Source of the DNA: Mesodorylaimus sp. YZB2_4
Lineage: Eukaryota; Nematoda; Enoplea; Dorylaimida; Dorylaimidae
Assembly (NCBI GenBank): GCA_030248295.1
Contig: JASANH010000770.1
Span: 62,001 to 126,000 of the forward strand
DNA: 64,000 bases
Direction of reading: 5' to 3'
Position 1 is the stretch's first letter. Each line of letters begins with the position of its first letter. Of this stretch, positions 12,356 through 25,733 are shown piece by piece. The position numbers were made by a program, and so were the translations under genes. The notes beneath the pieces are model-generated. The model was not told where the DNA came from. It ran no database searches and worked only from the letters and a program-made list of their open reading frames with translations.

Positions 12356-15300
12356 GGTTCGCGCGATTGTGGTGATCAGCTGGCCGATGATAGCCTGGAG
12401 CGTGTTAACTCGTTTCGTTGCTGTATTTTCCCCCAAGTCTCTTCTCAGCCGTTCTCCTCGCTTGTTTAAAAAGCAATAGTGTAGTGAAAAGGGAGGCGGG
12501 AGGTGGCCAAGGTGGTTAGCGATCGAGAGGCGAGTCTCGTGGCCGCGGGCGTTAAAAATCGAAAAGGAACGCGTGCGTTCGTCTTATGACAGGAGAGCAA
12601 ACCACCAAAACGGGATGCAGAAATCGAGCCCGCTCTTCTCTGTACTGCGCAACTCCGAGGTTAGAGCGAGAAGGGAGAGACGCTTTTCACGTAAATCGAC
12701 GGGTGCGAAAGATGTACTCAGCATGAGTAGGAATCGAAGTCGTCACGCAACCAACTACTAGACCCGCCACCATGTTAGGAAATAGTCGTTTTTATGAATG
12801 CGGGTGAAAAATACACATCGTAGTCCATTCCTGACGACCCAAATTGACAGTTTTTTACAAAATAACGACGTAATGATCATAAAAAGAGGAGATAAGAGAT
12901 TTTAAATGACTGGTAAATTGAATCAACCGTTTCGAAAGGACGTCTTCTTTAGAAGTAAGTCTACAAATTTCAGCCAGTTGATAGGAATGAGTGTAAAGTG
13001 GACTGGACATGGGTCGAGAGCAGACGAGCGTGTGTCAGAACTCACTCGGCGAGGTGTCGCATCCGCGAGTGCCTAGACGTTTACATTCGTTGTCAAGTTC
13101 ACTGGCGAGGTATGCTTGACACAAAAGACCGTTTCACTCACGCCAGCGCGACGAGACGTGGCGAGTGATGGGTGAATGCTGTGCTCGACGCAGGTTAGCT
13201 ACCGCCTAGGTACACATATATATTGTGAAGAACTTTTTTCGATTAGTCAATACGATGTGAAGACCAGAAGCAACTGAGTACATTCGCCTTGAGCGCACGC
13301 ATGTTCGCCTCTCTGAACAAACGTTTGTAGTAATATGTGTACGCGACCGACACAAGGTCCAGGTAGTAGGCTTATTTCCAATTCACGCCTTGCGCCCATC
13401 GCCGCTCCTTTGCTGACCAAGTGTTTAGTACCAAGAGAATACCTTCCCTTCCTTCCATTCTATCCTGGCTTATTCTTTCGGCAACAATAAACAGGAAATA
13501 TAATCAACTTTGATGACTTTGCACAGTTTTGGCACATCCCAATGGAAATTTTACGTCACTTGAGAGCGTCATAAACGCCAGACGGCCATCAGATAGTGCT
13601 TGCGCAATTCAATTGACTAGCTGGCATGGCATGGTGCCTCTTCCTCGAGAAGCCCTGAGCGAACGAGACCAGAGTACGAGTTGGATCAAACATGAACTCT
13701 TGTCAATGCAGGGCACCGAAAACGTGCATCGGGGCGTGGGACTCCGGTGGACTAGCTTTTGCGGTTCAAGAGCTTTGGTAAGAAGATCCATTGGACCATG
13801 TCAACTAATGTATTCAGACCAACAGAAAAAGTAAACTCTTCGATGCAAAGACCAAGTACGTGCAATGTCTCAATGCGCATTGTTTGCTCGCGGCCTAGCG
13901 TGTCTGAAGGATTAAGTTCAACAAGCAACTTCTCAAGCAGAATGGGATTTACCGAGGTAAAAAACACGTCAATAGAAACCTGACTAAAAGAGATCGAATT
14001 TCTTCGTCGGCTTGTCGAACTAAGCCGCTTCTCTTCAACATTCTTTTCCCATGTGTGTGGCATATAAGCCTTTTAGGATTGCAACATAGGTCTCGTCTAC
14101 GCCATTGATGACGTCAATTTTTTCTTCTGTCTGTATTGTCAAAGGCGGGTCTCGTAAGATTTTCTAAGCATAATTTATGCAGACAAAATACAAAAATCAA
14201 TCATTCTTCAAGTGTAAAAAAGCACGAGTGGGCTGTGAAAACGAGTGCATCTAAAGTGCATATTTTAGGAGCCTGGTTGTGATAATCGGGTTTGGTGTGG
14301 TCGATCGTAAAAAGTGCAATATATTTGCAAAAATTTGTGCATATATCCTTTTCAGTTTTGCATGTTGCATTTGCAGAAAATCAACCCATTTTTCGCGAAT
14401 GCAAATGCCAGAATTACCAGCCGCGGTCCATCATATGCCAAGTAAACCCTTTCATGTTCATCGTCAGTTGCGCAGGCAAGGACCAGACAGCAAGAAAAGC
14501 CGAGCAAAATTACAGCAGAGCTAAATTTTTACACACTGTATGTCCACTGTATGTTCTTTTGACCCTCGCGTGCACTCTTATGTGTTTGATCAAAAGTAGA
14601 TTGATTGGTCCAGAGCAGTTCTACCTTTACCAATATGTGCGCCGCTGCTAAGCAAATCTGAAACCATATTTTACCCTCCACCGAGCTGCTTTTAAACCCA
14701 AATACATCTGCTGAGCACACATTTTCTATTAAGCAGGATCACCTGATCGTGAGCCAATAAATTTTTCTAATCGAAACATAAAAAACTTTATTTCTTACCA
14801 AATTGTGTGCCGCCTGGAGAATAACGAAGACGGCGCGCTTCTAGTTGCTGGAAGACCACGCTGTCTAGCCAATTCATTGATTGAGCCTTTTTCTGCCAAC
14901 ATTACGAGGGATTTCAGAACAATAGTGCAAAATTTTGCGGAGTAAACTCAAGGAATAAAGCAATGCAGTCCCTATGAAAAACAGATTCAAACTCAAATCT
15001 TTCCACGTCGTTAGGGTAGAGAGCCGCTTAAAAAAATCGAAACAGCTGGAATCGATGTATGAGTTTAAAACAGGCCGACAAAGATTAAAGAAGTTCAATT
15101 GATAAATGAGAGCGATTTAAGACTGGCCTACCAGCCCCTCTTAATCAATGAACGCCACTAGACCAGGTGCCTTTGGTTTTGAGTAACCAAGAGCAGCTGC
15201 GAGAAACTTTCAGAAATTGGTTACGTTCAGGAGATTTTCGAAATTTTTTTCAACTCAGAAAATGTCATATGAAGGGGAATAACAGGCAATGCGAATGCCC

Positions 15301-17669
15301 GACCGAGCTACATAGCACATGACCAAAAACGCCCACGTCGACTGTGCCAACGATGTTCAATCAAATATTTGGCAATAAATGATTCTCGTATCAAACCCCT
15401 TTGTTAGCCCTGGAAACTAGATTTGAGGCAGCAGCGGCCTCCGAATTCAACGACAGCGAATGCCTTTTATTCGAAAATCGTTTCTACGAATGATGAAATT
15501 CTAATCGAGGAAAAAATGACAATAAACTGAATAATATCATAAAACAGGCCGATTTTCGGTTACTCCACCCATGAAATTAAACGAGCAATTATAATCCGCT
15601 AACGACGGCAGCAAGCCGCTTCAAAGCACTGATATCAGGCATTGTGGAACTGGTTCTCTCGTGATCAAAACGCGAGTACTCTTAGCTCTAATATTCAGCC
15701 TGAATCGCAAAATGACAATAAACTTTAGGCATGTTTCATTTTTCAAGTGAGACACTAGCGCAACTACGTTTCTGATTAGTAAACGAGCTAAAACCACACC
15801 ACACGCCCGGTCCAAAAGCCATGTATGAGTCCATCTGCAGAGCAAGCCTGCAGAGAAACCTTCCAAATCAGTAGCCTTGAGCAAATGAAACAATACCAAG
15901 TGCCAGCAGGTTTCTTTGCCCATTTGGAGCATCCAGGTTTAAGGAAAACTAAAACACTTAACACTGCTTACTTCCAAATACAGTGTATACTTCTAAAACT
16001 GCTGTAAAGTACCACGGACAAAGTTCGATACGCGACTTTCACTTTGAGCCGTGACACTGCTTCAAGCCCTCATTACTCATCATCAGCCGATTTCTAAGAA
16101 GCAAGTAATTCAAATTCATCACGGCTCCCTTCAGCCAAACAGCAGCCGCCTGATGCACAAAATCAATCACTTGATTGAAGTTATTCCCCAATTACCTGAA
16201 ACTTTTCCCACTCTTCTTCCAACGTTGCATTCGTTGAGAGTAATTCCTCAAAGGCGAAGAAATTCTATCCATATAATTATTATTACCGTTCGTCAGTGAA
16301 CCAGCGGTCAAAGCAATGGCCATTTACGACATTTGTTTTCGTGATGTAATAATGGTGTTTCCCGAAAATCACTTTAGCGCACGATTAGTGGCCAGAGTTA
16401 AAAAAATAAAGCGTAGAAAAATGATCTGAACCTGCCTTGTTGGAGATTTGGGGGGCAGAGTCAAAAATACGACCAAATACGAAAGCACTGGCAAACGAGC
16501 AGATATGCAAGTCTATATTGACTTTGCAGCGTGGTGCTGAGGGTGGAGCACCAGCAGCAACTAAACTTCGCCTCTTTTTCTTTTTATCTTCACGCGGGCC
16601 GACGTGGAACCAAGGTGGATGGTAGTCGAATTCCAACCATCGAGGCAAACGAAAAGCAGCAACCAACATCCGTCAACATCTTTCGCTGGTAAAGAACTAA
16701 GCCTCAACCTGACATGCCGTGTCAAGTTCAGACGCATCAAAAGTGCCTTTATCACTCACGAATTCAACATTCGACTCAGTTTGAATTGCTCAAATTTATT
16801 TCAAAGCAGCCTTCCAATATCGTCATTGGTCGAAACTGAAAACTCGAGCAGACACGAGTTTAGACGTAAAATTCGAGCGCCAAAGCTTTATGCGATGAGA
16901 AAGAGACGGCGACTGGTGCGACCATGATTGGGCGGATTGGCTTAATGGGCCCTAAGGTCATTTTCACTCAATCCGGAAAGGAAATGTTCGCGTGTAGATG
17001 CATGTATGCTTTTCTAATTTTCCCGCAAGGGCCCGCTCGTAAAAGCAAGCGAAAATTGGCATGCACATACTCGGAAAAGGAAAATGTTCGCTTTTCGTTC
17101 GTTTTCAGTCGAAGGGCACAAAATTAGATTACGTCCTAATCTGAGAAAAAAACCTCGGCTTTTAATGCTGATCCGACAAAGTCGAACACCAAAAATATTG
17201 TTTTTTGCACTGCGTCTTGAGAGGAGGGAAAATCGAAAAGGCATCCGAGTAATCAAATATGTGCTCGGCTTGCACAAGTGATGATGGCGCAGTGACGCAA
17301 ATGCTGGCCATGATGAACACTCGTGGCATTATTAATAATGCCTTTAGCTTTATCTTTGGCTACTTGCCTAGATTAAATGGAATATATAATAAAAATGGGA
17401 CACGTAATTACTGTTAGCTCAGCTTATGTTTCACTTTTAAGCGTCTAAGACAGTGAGCGAGAGAAATGCACTCATGAATACTTTCCAGGGGAGATGGTGT
17501 AAGATATCGAATGCTCTGAAATTGTTGCTGATTTAATGCAGTTTCTAACTGCTCATCACCCAATTCCGATGCACATTGTTAGCCATCTAGGAAGTATCCT
17601 ATGTAGTGCAGCAGGGCAAACCGGGACTCAGAACAAGAGCTTCATGGGCATTTGGCATTTATGTGTGTG

Positions 17670-18080
17670 GTTCCAGCATCGACTGATCCGACCCTAGGCC
17701 TGGATCTTGATCCCGATCCGATCCAGGGCATGGATCGGCCCAATCGCGATCCGACCTGGCCGATCCACTTCAAAGAATAGAAGATAGATAGGGATGACGT
17801 GTTTGGCCATGCGTCATCACCAACCTGCCATGGTTCGTAGCTGTCACTCTTTGTTAAACCACTCCAAAGGACACAGGAGAGCTAAGCAGCACCTAAACCG
17901 GGATTAAATACTGATTTGAGAGAAAAAAACCAGGTTTTCTCGTTACAGTTTGTCACACTTTATCATTTCCCTGCAGATTTAGCGCGGAAAATATTGGTTG
18001 CTGATCTGGCTGATCCAGTTGTTGGATCGGATTGGGAACCAATCCACCCCTCAGATCGGCGGATCGGTCGATGCTGGATG
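17670..18080. repeat. dispersed repeat C, GATCC/GATCGG-rich copy
   Basis: The unit has GATCC-rich ends at about 17690-17765 and 18000-18075. The middle (GTGACG..., CTCACCAACCTGCC-like, GCACCTAAAC...GAGAGAAA) is shared with 55886-56190. A possible third, shorter GATCC-rich relative is at 42940-43025. It carries no coding capacity and is probably a non-autonomous element. Confidence 0.5.
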
Positions 18081-19916
18081 TGGCCACGACTAGAATAATC
18101 ATGGTCACTAAGCTTGCCTACACAGTATGTGACCAGGGGACCTCAAACAGGCCATCCGATCCAGCCCGTGGCAACGTGTATGGTCCCTGCCACTTTAACA
18201 GACTCACTGGGTGAGTGTTCAACTCTCGGTCGAATAGATGGGTTCGTGTACGTTTTGTGGCCATTCACTTTCGGGTCCGCATACCCGCGTTTTGCGATGT
18301 GATAAAGCATGATCATGAACACAAGCATGGCATACGGATATAGTCTGCTAATTAGGCACACGAATATGACATAATGCATCCTTTGCGTGCCCACTTACTC
18401 AGGTACAATAGTCGATGCTATTGCAGACTACTTTTTTTGCGCATTGATGATTTTTTAGGGATGAACCCCACAATTTTTTTTCGATACGAATAATTTTCGT
18501 CTTACAGTGCACGACATTCAGACATTGGTAAGTATACAGTACACTAAGATATGTGGTCTAGGCTTAGGAAACCTAGACAATAAAATTTGTAAGACTGTGT
18601 TTTGATTAGCACTGACACATGTAGCGGCTTGTTATAATTGCTTCTTCTAATAAGTACCCCCTGGACTAGGTTTCGTCGGATGATGATTTCCGAATTACAA
18701 TTGCGATAGCATGCACATTTTGAAAAGAGTTGAATGGTATCAGTAAAATTGATACCCACGTTTATGCCCCGAAATCTGATAATACTGTAAAGTCACCAGC
18801 GCCACTACTTACCCTGGGTCTGTTGACGGCTCTTGCCCGGTCTCGTCACTTTCTTCTGTAGGCGAAAAAAGTACTTTCGGGCCGATCCACAAACCACCCC
18901 AACAGCTGCGACGTCTGTGAGCAACTCGGGGAATATGGCTGATCGGTGGTCGATATACCAAGACCACATTGCCACCCGAGCGCAAGTCACGTTGAAATGT
19001 GTATCGACCCTAAAACGATTGTTTAGAGATACTTAAGCGAAGAAAAACGGTTTGGGGTAGAAGGTACACATTAAAAAGCTTTGCAGCCAACGAATTCTAT
19101 CGAATCATGAGGAGTCTGTTGTGGTTTGAGAAAGCTGTAGATGCTTGAGAAGTCACTCGTCGTCAGACCTGAACAATTTAGCTGGTTCCGTTGCTGCCAT
19201 GCGTCAAACCTTCACAGCCCCTGGTACACGAGCCACGCAGCTTCTCATTGGAGTGCCTCCACCCACTGCACGTATATACAGAATGTACAACGTCAGAGTT
19301 CTAAGCACTCCACACCTGCAACGCCCTTCACAACGGTACCTCTTTCTGGGCTGGATTTAAGCAGGACGCCTTAAGGCTCGTTGTTCTGTTATCGAAGAGG
19401 AATTCTTGGTCAGCTGTGGAGCACGAGGTCCCTGAGAGGGCCCAAAGAGGGCTTCAAATCAGGAACGCCCATGAAGTGCTCATCTTGAGTTGCCAGCCAC
19501 ACAACAGGGTCTCAATTCGAGAATCGACCGCTCACGCTAGCACATGGAGGTTTTGATGGCCCACGGCAGCATTGCCCGAAAAGCAGTTCTGGTCAGGAAC
19601 AGTGGAACCAGCTACGACCTCGACTTTGCTCTCCGTCTCGTGCCTGACCAATTAGGGACTATATAGTAGGTGCAGATGAGGACATCACGCCAGCTCCTAT
19701 TACAGTCTCGCCTGTGGAAAGTCGTTACCTGACGGAAGGATCCAACCTGGAGGCAAATGACCATTGATGGTACTCCTGACCCAGGTTCCTGACAACTATG
19801 GTCCAGAGTTTCAAAAAAGCTCTCCACGGTTCCTAGTTGAACCTTCAGATGATATGCTGAGCAATTAACGATATCATGAATTAAAGGTTCTCGAAGAGCC
19901 AATTTTTTGTCGCAAT

Positions 19917-20090
19917 TTTAGCCACCTTCTATTAGCGAGGTCCCGGTCCTCCAAATACCAAAGTACATTCCCAGAACCGTAAAAAGGGTCACGTTCAGAA
20001 TTTTTAGGCATCGCCATCGCTTCAAAGGCCCAAGTTTGTAAATTTAAGTCATCACGGTCTTCAGGTTCCCACACTCGAAACTGTTGGGCC
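19917..20090 (-). other. unrecognised open stretch
   Basis: A minus-strand frame encodes a W-, D- and R-rich peptide containing VWEPEDRDDLNLQTWAFEAM. The composition looks protein-like, but no family was recognised. No good splice sites bracket it, and it stops within 30 codons of the next ORF. It may be an exon of the same gene as 20333-20506 or a transposon relic. Confidence 0.25.
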
Positions 20091-20332
20091 CCTTACATGA
20101 CGAGCAAGTCGAGGCGGGCGGCAGCCGACAGCACGAATCAAGGTAAGGCAATCTCGACTTCTCCACGCATCCACCTTCAGAAAGGGCTTCTTTTCAGCAA
20201 GAGCACCTACGTGCCTGGCCGCGATACGCCCCGGGAAGGCCTACATATTTAGATTTATAATGTTTCTTGAGCTAAGAATTTCTAATGCAAATCAAAAATC
20301 CTGATTAGACCTTCTAATATCCTGTTTCTTAC

Positions 20333-20506
20333 CTTCTCGAAATAACCTTCAGAACGACGCCGGTCATCGCATCTCGAGTAGACATCGCCGTCGTCTTGCT
20401 CCATGCTAGCCATAGTCGACTTTAGCTTGGAAACATCCCAGTCCGAATGGGGCATAAACCCGACTCGCCATGACTTTTGTGAGTTTTCGAAACCTTCTCG
20501 ACTCAT
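20333..20506 (-). CDS. orphan first coding exon
   Basis: An ATG at 20506 opens exactly 58 codons ending at a strong donor, GAGAAG|GTAAGA, phase 0. The peptide begins MSREGFENSQKSWRVGF, is acidic in the middle and ends RRRSEGYFEK. It looks like a genuine N-terminal exon. A phase-0 partner on the minus strand could be the open frame upstream of 12436, through a weak AG near 12460, which would make this the most upstream PDE4 exon. That link is speculative. No other candidate partner was recognised. Confidence 0.4.
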
Positions 20507-23300
20507 AATCAACTCAACCCCTAATCCGAATGAATTAGTTTTAAATTACTTCTTCGCGAGCCCTTCTCCTGGCTTATCCGCTCAATAACTTGAATAAACT
20601 ATGCTCGAGGTCAATATTCATTTATTTCCTTCAAGTACAACAAAGATTTCCTTGTTCGCACCAAATTATTCTCAGATCTTCCAACTTCGACCAACTTTCC
20701 CCAAAGAAGAAATCAGAAAATCGAATATTGCCTAAAGCGAATCGCAGAGCTCCAATAAGAGGAAAGGGAGAAAACGCATTCCTATCTTCTCTATTTTCTT
20801 GGCTCACGAGTGGCTCGAGTTCGTTTTTCTATACATAGGCAAGAATAAAATGGCATTTTTCTTAGCTGGCCAGAGAAGATATATAAGTCGAAGAAATGAA
20901 GAAACCTAATTTCTCCCTTTCTCCGTTGCTTAGATATGAAAGATAGAAGAGCCCATGCTTGACGTACATATTCAAAGCCTTGTTCCATACAACGAATACG
21001 AATGGGCGTTAATGAAATACCAGCTTCTATCAAACTCCTTCGACAAGTCCGTTCGTCAAGGAGCAAATAGCTAGGTAGATTTCCAGTTGAAAGCTGGCCG
21101 ACACGAAAACTATAATAGGTATCCTAGGTAGCCCGCGGAAAAGATTTATTCACAAGATGCTAGTTATTAACTAATTATTGCGCAATCAATCAAAGGTAAA
21201 TTACAGTGACTAAATTTGATAAATCCACTTCATTGGGAATATTTGAAAAACTTTGCAATCTCTGGTCGACTGATGGGGGAAAATTAGCTTATCCATAAAC
21301 TTGGGAAGCTTTGAATTTCTTGGTTCCAGCGGACTATGTCAAAGGGGTTTCGTTCTACTAGAGCCATACAGTATAAACATTTGCAGTGATTTTAACCGAA
21401 TGTCGATTCAGATGCTTGAAAAATTCTTGCTCTGGTGATTAATAAGTAAAATTTCACGAAAGAAGTAGAAACATAAAAAATAGAAAAAATTTTTCACCTA
21501 CGTTTGGTTTCGCTTGCTTGCCATGTTTTGTAAGAAAAAAAATATGTGTGTTGATTTATGACCAGGTCGAAAATATTTGACAGATTTATTATTTCTTTAT
21601 CACCCATAAAATTTCGCAAATAATCAAAAAAGTACTATTATTTAAGTAAATCTAGCAGATAACAAGGCTTGCACTACAACCACTTTGGGGCACGAATGAC
21701 CGGGTGCGAAGACAAAAATGATGGGAATAGGTAAAGCACACAAAAGATGAAAGCATCGACATTTGCCATGGGCCGAAGAAAAAAATATTGCTTTTAGGGG
21801 AAGTGCTGAGAAACAGGAACACATTTTTTTGTAGCGTAGGAATAATCAGGCAAAGGCAGCTCATCAATAAAAAAATTTGAGGATTCGTAAGCAAATGAAC
21901 TAATGATGAACTAATTTTTATACTGTACGCACAAACCCATTATCAACCCAAAAGGCGTCAGCGCCAAGCAGAAGACTCTAAATATGATAAGTTCGCTATC
22001 AGTGCCTGAAAGCTTCGATGACGCGTGGAGAGAGCTCAAATTAGGTCTCACTATCTTATCACAAAAAACACCTTTCAAACTGAAGTTATTGTTTTCAGAA
22101 GCTCTTTCGGTCAAAAAAGCGATTTTGCTATGGGCAATAGGCTTAAAACTCCAACGCACTTCCTGTTCCATAAGTACAAAAAGAATGGCTGCTCTGAATG
22201 ATCTTGTGCTGCGTGCAACTGTCCTCTAAATAGGTGCAGCATAAAGCATGCTAGATCGGTGCCAATCAAATTTGTAGCCTTTGTGATTACTTTTGCGCTA
22301 TAATGCCCTGATTCGTAAAAAACTTGCTTCTCAAAGCATTGATGGAGTTCAGTCTGTACTAGCGTTCTCAAAGGAGTGTGCCTGTATTGTTTATTCGTAC
22401 GCTTACAAAACATGCCGAGACTTACATCAAAGACTTCATGTACTTCTATTTCGATAGCTGTAAATACTGTGCACCTTGGAAATTTGAGTTCCATTTCCTG
22501 CAATGTGCCTCCCTCCCAGAGCAGAATTTTAAATCCCCAGAGAATTTCGAGTGAATACAGTAGGTATGTCGTTCAGATAGCCGCGCCAGGATACTGGCTG
22601 GTTTGTTGAGGAAAGACATGCCGCGGTTGCTTGTAACCAACAGGCCAGAAAAATCTGGTTCATATCCTGGAGGGTGCTTCATCTTGCCATCCCTCCCAGG
22701 GTCCATAAATGACGAAGCTAACTGACACCGCAGGATCAACGAACGATTTTTTCACAAGCCAAAGGTAATCAGACCAGCGATCGACCAGGTCATCGACGGC
22801 GAGATCATTCCAATCACCCGGCAAACGGTATTACCCTTCAGATCAACGATGGGTCAAGGGCGACCACCACGGCTGCTTTACCCAGCCGCGAACTCAAAAA
22901 CTACGGTTTAAATTGATTAATGAAGCCCAAGAGCGACAACCACAACGACCCAATAGCCACAACGACCAGCGACAACCTAACAGCCACAACGATGGACGAG
23001 AGCTGAGAGAAGACGAAACTGGCGATATGGTGAAGTCGTGGCATGGCAATGTGCTGATTCAGTGAAGCTGTAATGTGGTCAGGGATCCGGTAAACTTAAA
23101 AAGGTGCTTGGGGTTTTGAAGCTTGCAGTGTCTAAAGAATTGGCTGTGATGAACTAGGGAGTGACGACGACGATGAAAAAACAAAAATGCTCTTTACTAT
23201 TCAACGCAAAGAATTATTTGTTGCATGCTCATTCGGCGCATTGATCCAACGCCATGAGGTTCGTGAACACGCACTTACGAGTATGTCACAGTCAATTTTG
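20507..23300. other. no gene seen
   Basis: AT-rich, non-coding-looking DNA. A short tRNA-like repeat piece lies at about 22610-22690 (minus strand). No family-level protein similarity was recognised. Confidence 0.4.
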
Positions 23301-23319
23301 TCTGTGCAAAATAGCCTGG

Positions 23320-23920
23320 CGGGTATAGCGTGGCCGACCGAAAACTCCAACTAACGCGTGCAAGTCTTGCCCTGCTGCTGAAACATCAACCCGATGGGTT
23401 GATGTCTCCCAACCAGGGGAGATTATCGATCATTCTCTCTGACTCGCCAAGTCCGCCAGGCACGAAGGTTGCGTCTGGGTTGATGACAAAATGTCTTGTG
23501 ACATTTTTCGCTCGCGCTCACGCAATAAAACATACGGGCCGCAATATCCTGATAAAAACGTCAGAGCGGAAGCCTCCTCTCTCGCTTAGGATGGCAGTCA
23601 AGTCCGTCGCTAGCCTTGCGCCTTAGCTCTGGGCGACTCACCTGGTACCGTCAAGTGGCGGGCGCCGAACGGGTAGAGAATCAGGAAACTGGTTCTCAAA
23701 CACTAATCCGGAAGGCCCTTCCCTTCTCGCCCAGTATCATCCTGGGAGACTGGTGCTGGCACAAGATGCGTTCCTGTGGAGGTGCTCCTAGTGGAGACAC
23801 TCAGATGGACCTGCCGTGAGAGCTGGTCGCCTCACGGCCTCGCTTATCATATCAAGACTGCTGGCCGGCTATAGTAAAAACAGGCTGGAAGTCCCGTGGC
23901 GAACTGGGGCGGCACTGTGC
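23320..23920 (+). repeat. dispersed repeat A, copy 1
   Basis: This shares blocks in order with the copies at 24775 and 43150: CCGACCGAAA, GAAACATCAACCCG, TCTCCCAACCAGGGGAGA, a CTCGCCCAGTATCATCCTGG block, GGTGCTCCTAGTGGAGACAC, GGTCGCCTCACGGCCT and a tail at TGCTGGCCGGCTATAG. It has no coding capacity. The best-preserved copy has a tRNA-like head, so this is probably a SINE-type family. Confidence 0.6.
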
Positions 23921-24239
23921 CTAAACGAATCAGTATGTGCAAGAGTGCAATTACTGACAGTTAACGAATTTCACCATATGTCATGGAAACTAGCGCAAAA
24001 GCTATACGGATTTCAACTTCTTTGAATCCTTTTCCTAAGCAGACAATTGTCTCGAGAAATCTACCAGTACAGTCTACAGCAGAATGAAATATCTATACTG
24101 ATCAAACCTAAGCCTAAGCCTAGGATCACATACAAGCATCAGATGAATTGAGAGTCAAAAAAGGGAGGAGGAGCAGTCACAAGATTCTCTGTGAGAGCAG
24201 AAAAAACAGCAGCTAGGCAGGACTGAATGGTTGTGGCCA

Positions 24240-24417
24240 GTTTCTCTGTGGAAGGTGGTACAAAACTCCGGGTTATTGCAACAAGTCCCTACTCCCCGAT
24301 TTTTAAGCTATAGTATGTTTTACGTGTATTTTAACGTCGGATAATCGCAACTTTGTCTAATTGCAACTTATTTTGGCGTCCGGAGCGGTTGCAGTTATTC
24401 GAGGTCTACTGTACTGC
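24240..24417. mobile_element. partial pogo/Tigger-like inverted-repeat element
   Basis: The right end reads GGTCTACTGTAC, and its reverse complement starts TACAGTAGACCTCGAATAAC, the typical end of pogo/Tigger-type MITEs. The interior GGATAATCGCAAC and CTCCGGGTTATTGCAAC repeat the same theme. It resembles the fuller element at 56673-57141. The left end is degraded. Confidence 0.5.
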
Positions 24418-24499
24418 AACCAGATTCTCGTGTCTGCGTGGCTACCTTCTGTGCGCATAACGTTAGAAGGCACCTGCTCAGCTGGATTATACTTCCCAG

Positions 24500-24596
24500 C
24501 ATCGACCGACCCACCGACCCGGTCGAACCGACCCGCCGATCCGGGCCGGATCGGTTTGGGGGAACCGACCCAAGCTGTGGGTCGGCCGGATCGGAA
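24500..24596 (-). repeat. degenerate GGGTCG-type short repeat
   Basis: CCGACCC/CCGATCC units alternate across about 95 bp. It is the opposite strand of the motif at 25480-25600, so the two tracts are inverted relative to each other about 1 kb apart. It is simple-sequence-like, with no coding support. Confidence 0.7.
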
Positions 24597-24774
24597 TTTT
24601 GAATTCCCGCCAAAATTTTTTCTCTGGCGTCCAGTCATGTCTTCATGCAGGCAGCTAGGATCGACACTTCAACCCACTGAACTGGCCGCCCATGCATGAA
24701 ATCGACGTTTTTTTTGCAAGTTTCGACCCCACCCACCTTCTGTCCACATAGGAGCGCGGCTCATTTGGCTTGTG

Positions 24775-25182
24775 AGAGGTTGATGGGGGCAACCCTGACT
24801 GAAACACATCAGTTCTATTCTGGCTGAAGACGTCAGTTTAGGAAGCCCGTTCTCAAAGAACTGGCTGTGGGCGATTCACCAGGAATTCAATTGGAGGGTG
24901 GAAGTGGTGCCCTCGATTGAGAAATCTGGTCCTAATTGCCAGTCGGGCCCTCCGTTCTTGCCCTCTATCATCCAGAAACGCCGATTCTGGCGCAGGATGC
25001 CCTCAGCGGTGATGCTCCAGCGGAGCAGCTTTAAGTGAGGCCGTCAGAGGGAGCCTGTCATGAGAGTTGATCGCCTCACACACTGCCGCACCTGTCATTA
25101 TGACTGCTGGCTGGCAACTGGCAAAACCCATAGGAAATTGGGGTAGGTGGGGGGCCCAGCCCAAAAACATTTAAAAAGCTGT
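24775..25182 (+). repeat. dispersed repeat A, copy 2
   Basis: A diverged copy of the family at 43150-43915. It preserves the CCCTGACTG head fragment, the GATGCTCC block, the CTCACACAC...GACTGCTGGCTGGC segment and the CCAGCCCAAAAACATTTAAAAA tail. Confidence 0.6.
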
Positions 25183-25479
25183 CATCATACCGGCCACCTT
25201 CCACTCTAAGAAGTCAAGTCTATAAGCGAAACGGGATATTGCAGGTGCAGTTGGACAGTAAAAATTTGTGAAATTCTACGCTGTCGCCTCAGACAGCATG
25301 AGGCAAGGGACGATCACGTTAACTTAGTCTTAAAGTTCTCCTCCTCCTCTCCCTCTCCGTTTTTGTTCGAAATCCGTCAGCCACTTCTTCCTGACTGCGG
25401 GTGTCTGTTATCGATGGTTATCGATTGAAGAAACAATGCATCATGCCAGAAAACAAATGAGTGGGCGCAATACAACGTT

Positions 25480-25600
25480 GGGTCGGGTGGATCGGGTCGG
25501 TTTGGGTCGGGTCAGTCGGATCGGGTCGGTTCTGGATCGGGTCGGGCCGATCCAGACCCTGGGTCGGGTCGGGTCGGTTTGGTGACCTCACACCCGGGTC
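25480..25600 (+). repeat. degenerate GGGTCG-type short repeat
   Basis: Repeated GGGTCGGGTCGG, GGATCGGGTCGG and related units over about 120 bp, just upstream of the HDHD2-like gene. The tract is G-rich on the coding strand of that gene. It is inverted relative to 24500-24596. Confidence 0.75.
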
Positions 25601-25698
25601 GGTCGATGATGGTATAGTTCCATTATTTTCCGCGTGCTTCTTTAGATTTGACTTGACTTCCTTCCGCAAGTCACAAGTTGTCTGCTAGAACCGCCGAA

Positions 25699-25731
25699 AT
25701 GCACACTAATGCAGCAGCAGCCAGCGCCTGA
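25699..25731 (+). CDS. 10-codon upstream ORF of the HDHD2-like gene
   Basis: An ATG at 25699 followed by ten codons and TGA, ending two bases before the main ATG at 25734 and in another frame. It encodes an alanine-rich peptide. If the transcript starts upstream of 25699, ribosomes would meet this ORF first. Expression is inferred only. Confidence 0.35.
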   Translation: MHTNAAAASA

Positions 25732-25733
25732 CA

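Larger units (their letters stand above)
12437..20332. other. gene-poor stretch, no supported gene
   Basis: No exon with family resemblance was found. The stretch holds short AT-rich tracts, a GATCC-rich dispersed repeat at about 17670-18080, and an unexplained open stretch at 19917-20090. An ORF at 19145-19360 on the plus strand follows an AG but resembles nothing I know. The stretch could be the 5' intron of PDE4 if the exon at 20333-20506 belongs to that gene. Confidence 0.4.

Noticed and set aside
19145..19360. Plus-strand ORF after an AG (SHSSSDLNNLAGSVAAMRQ)
   Set aside because: Looks faintly protein-like, but no donor, no family and no neighbouring exon could be found.
24357..24699. 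ORFs over the CCGACCC tract
   Set aside because: Open frames produced by simple repeats.
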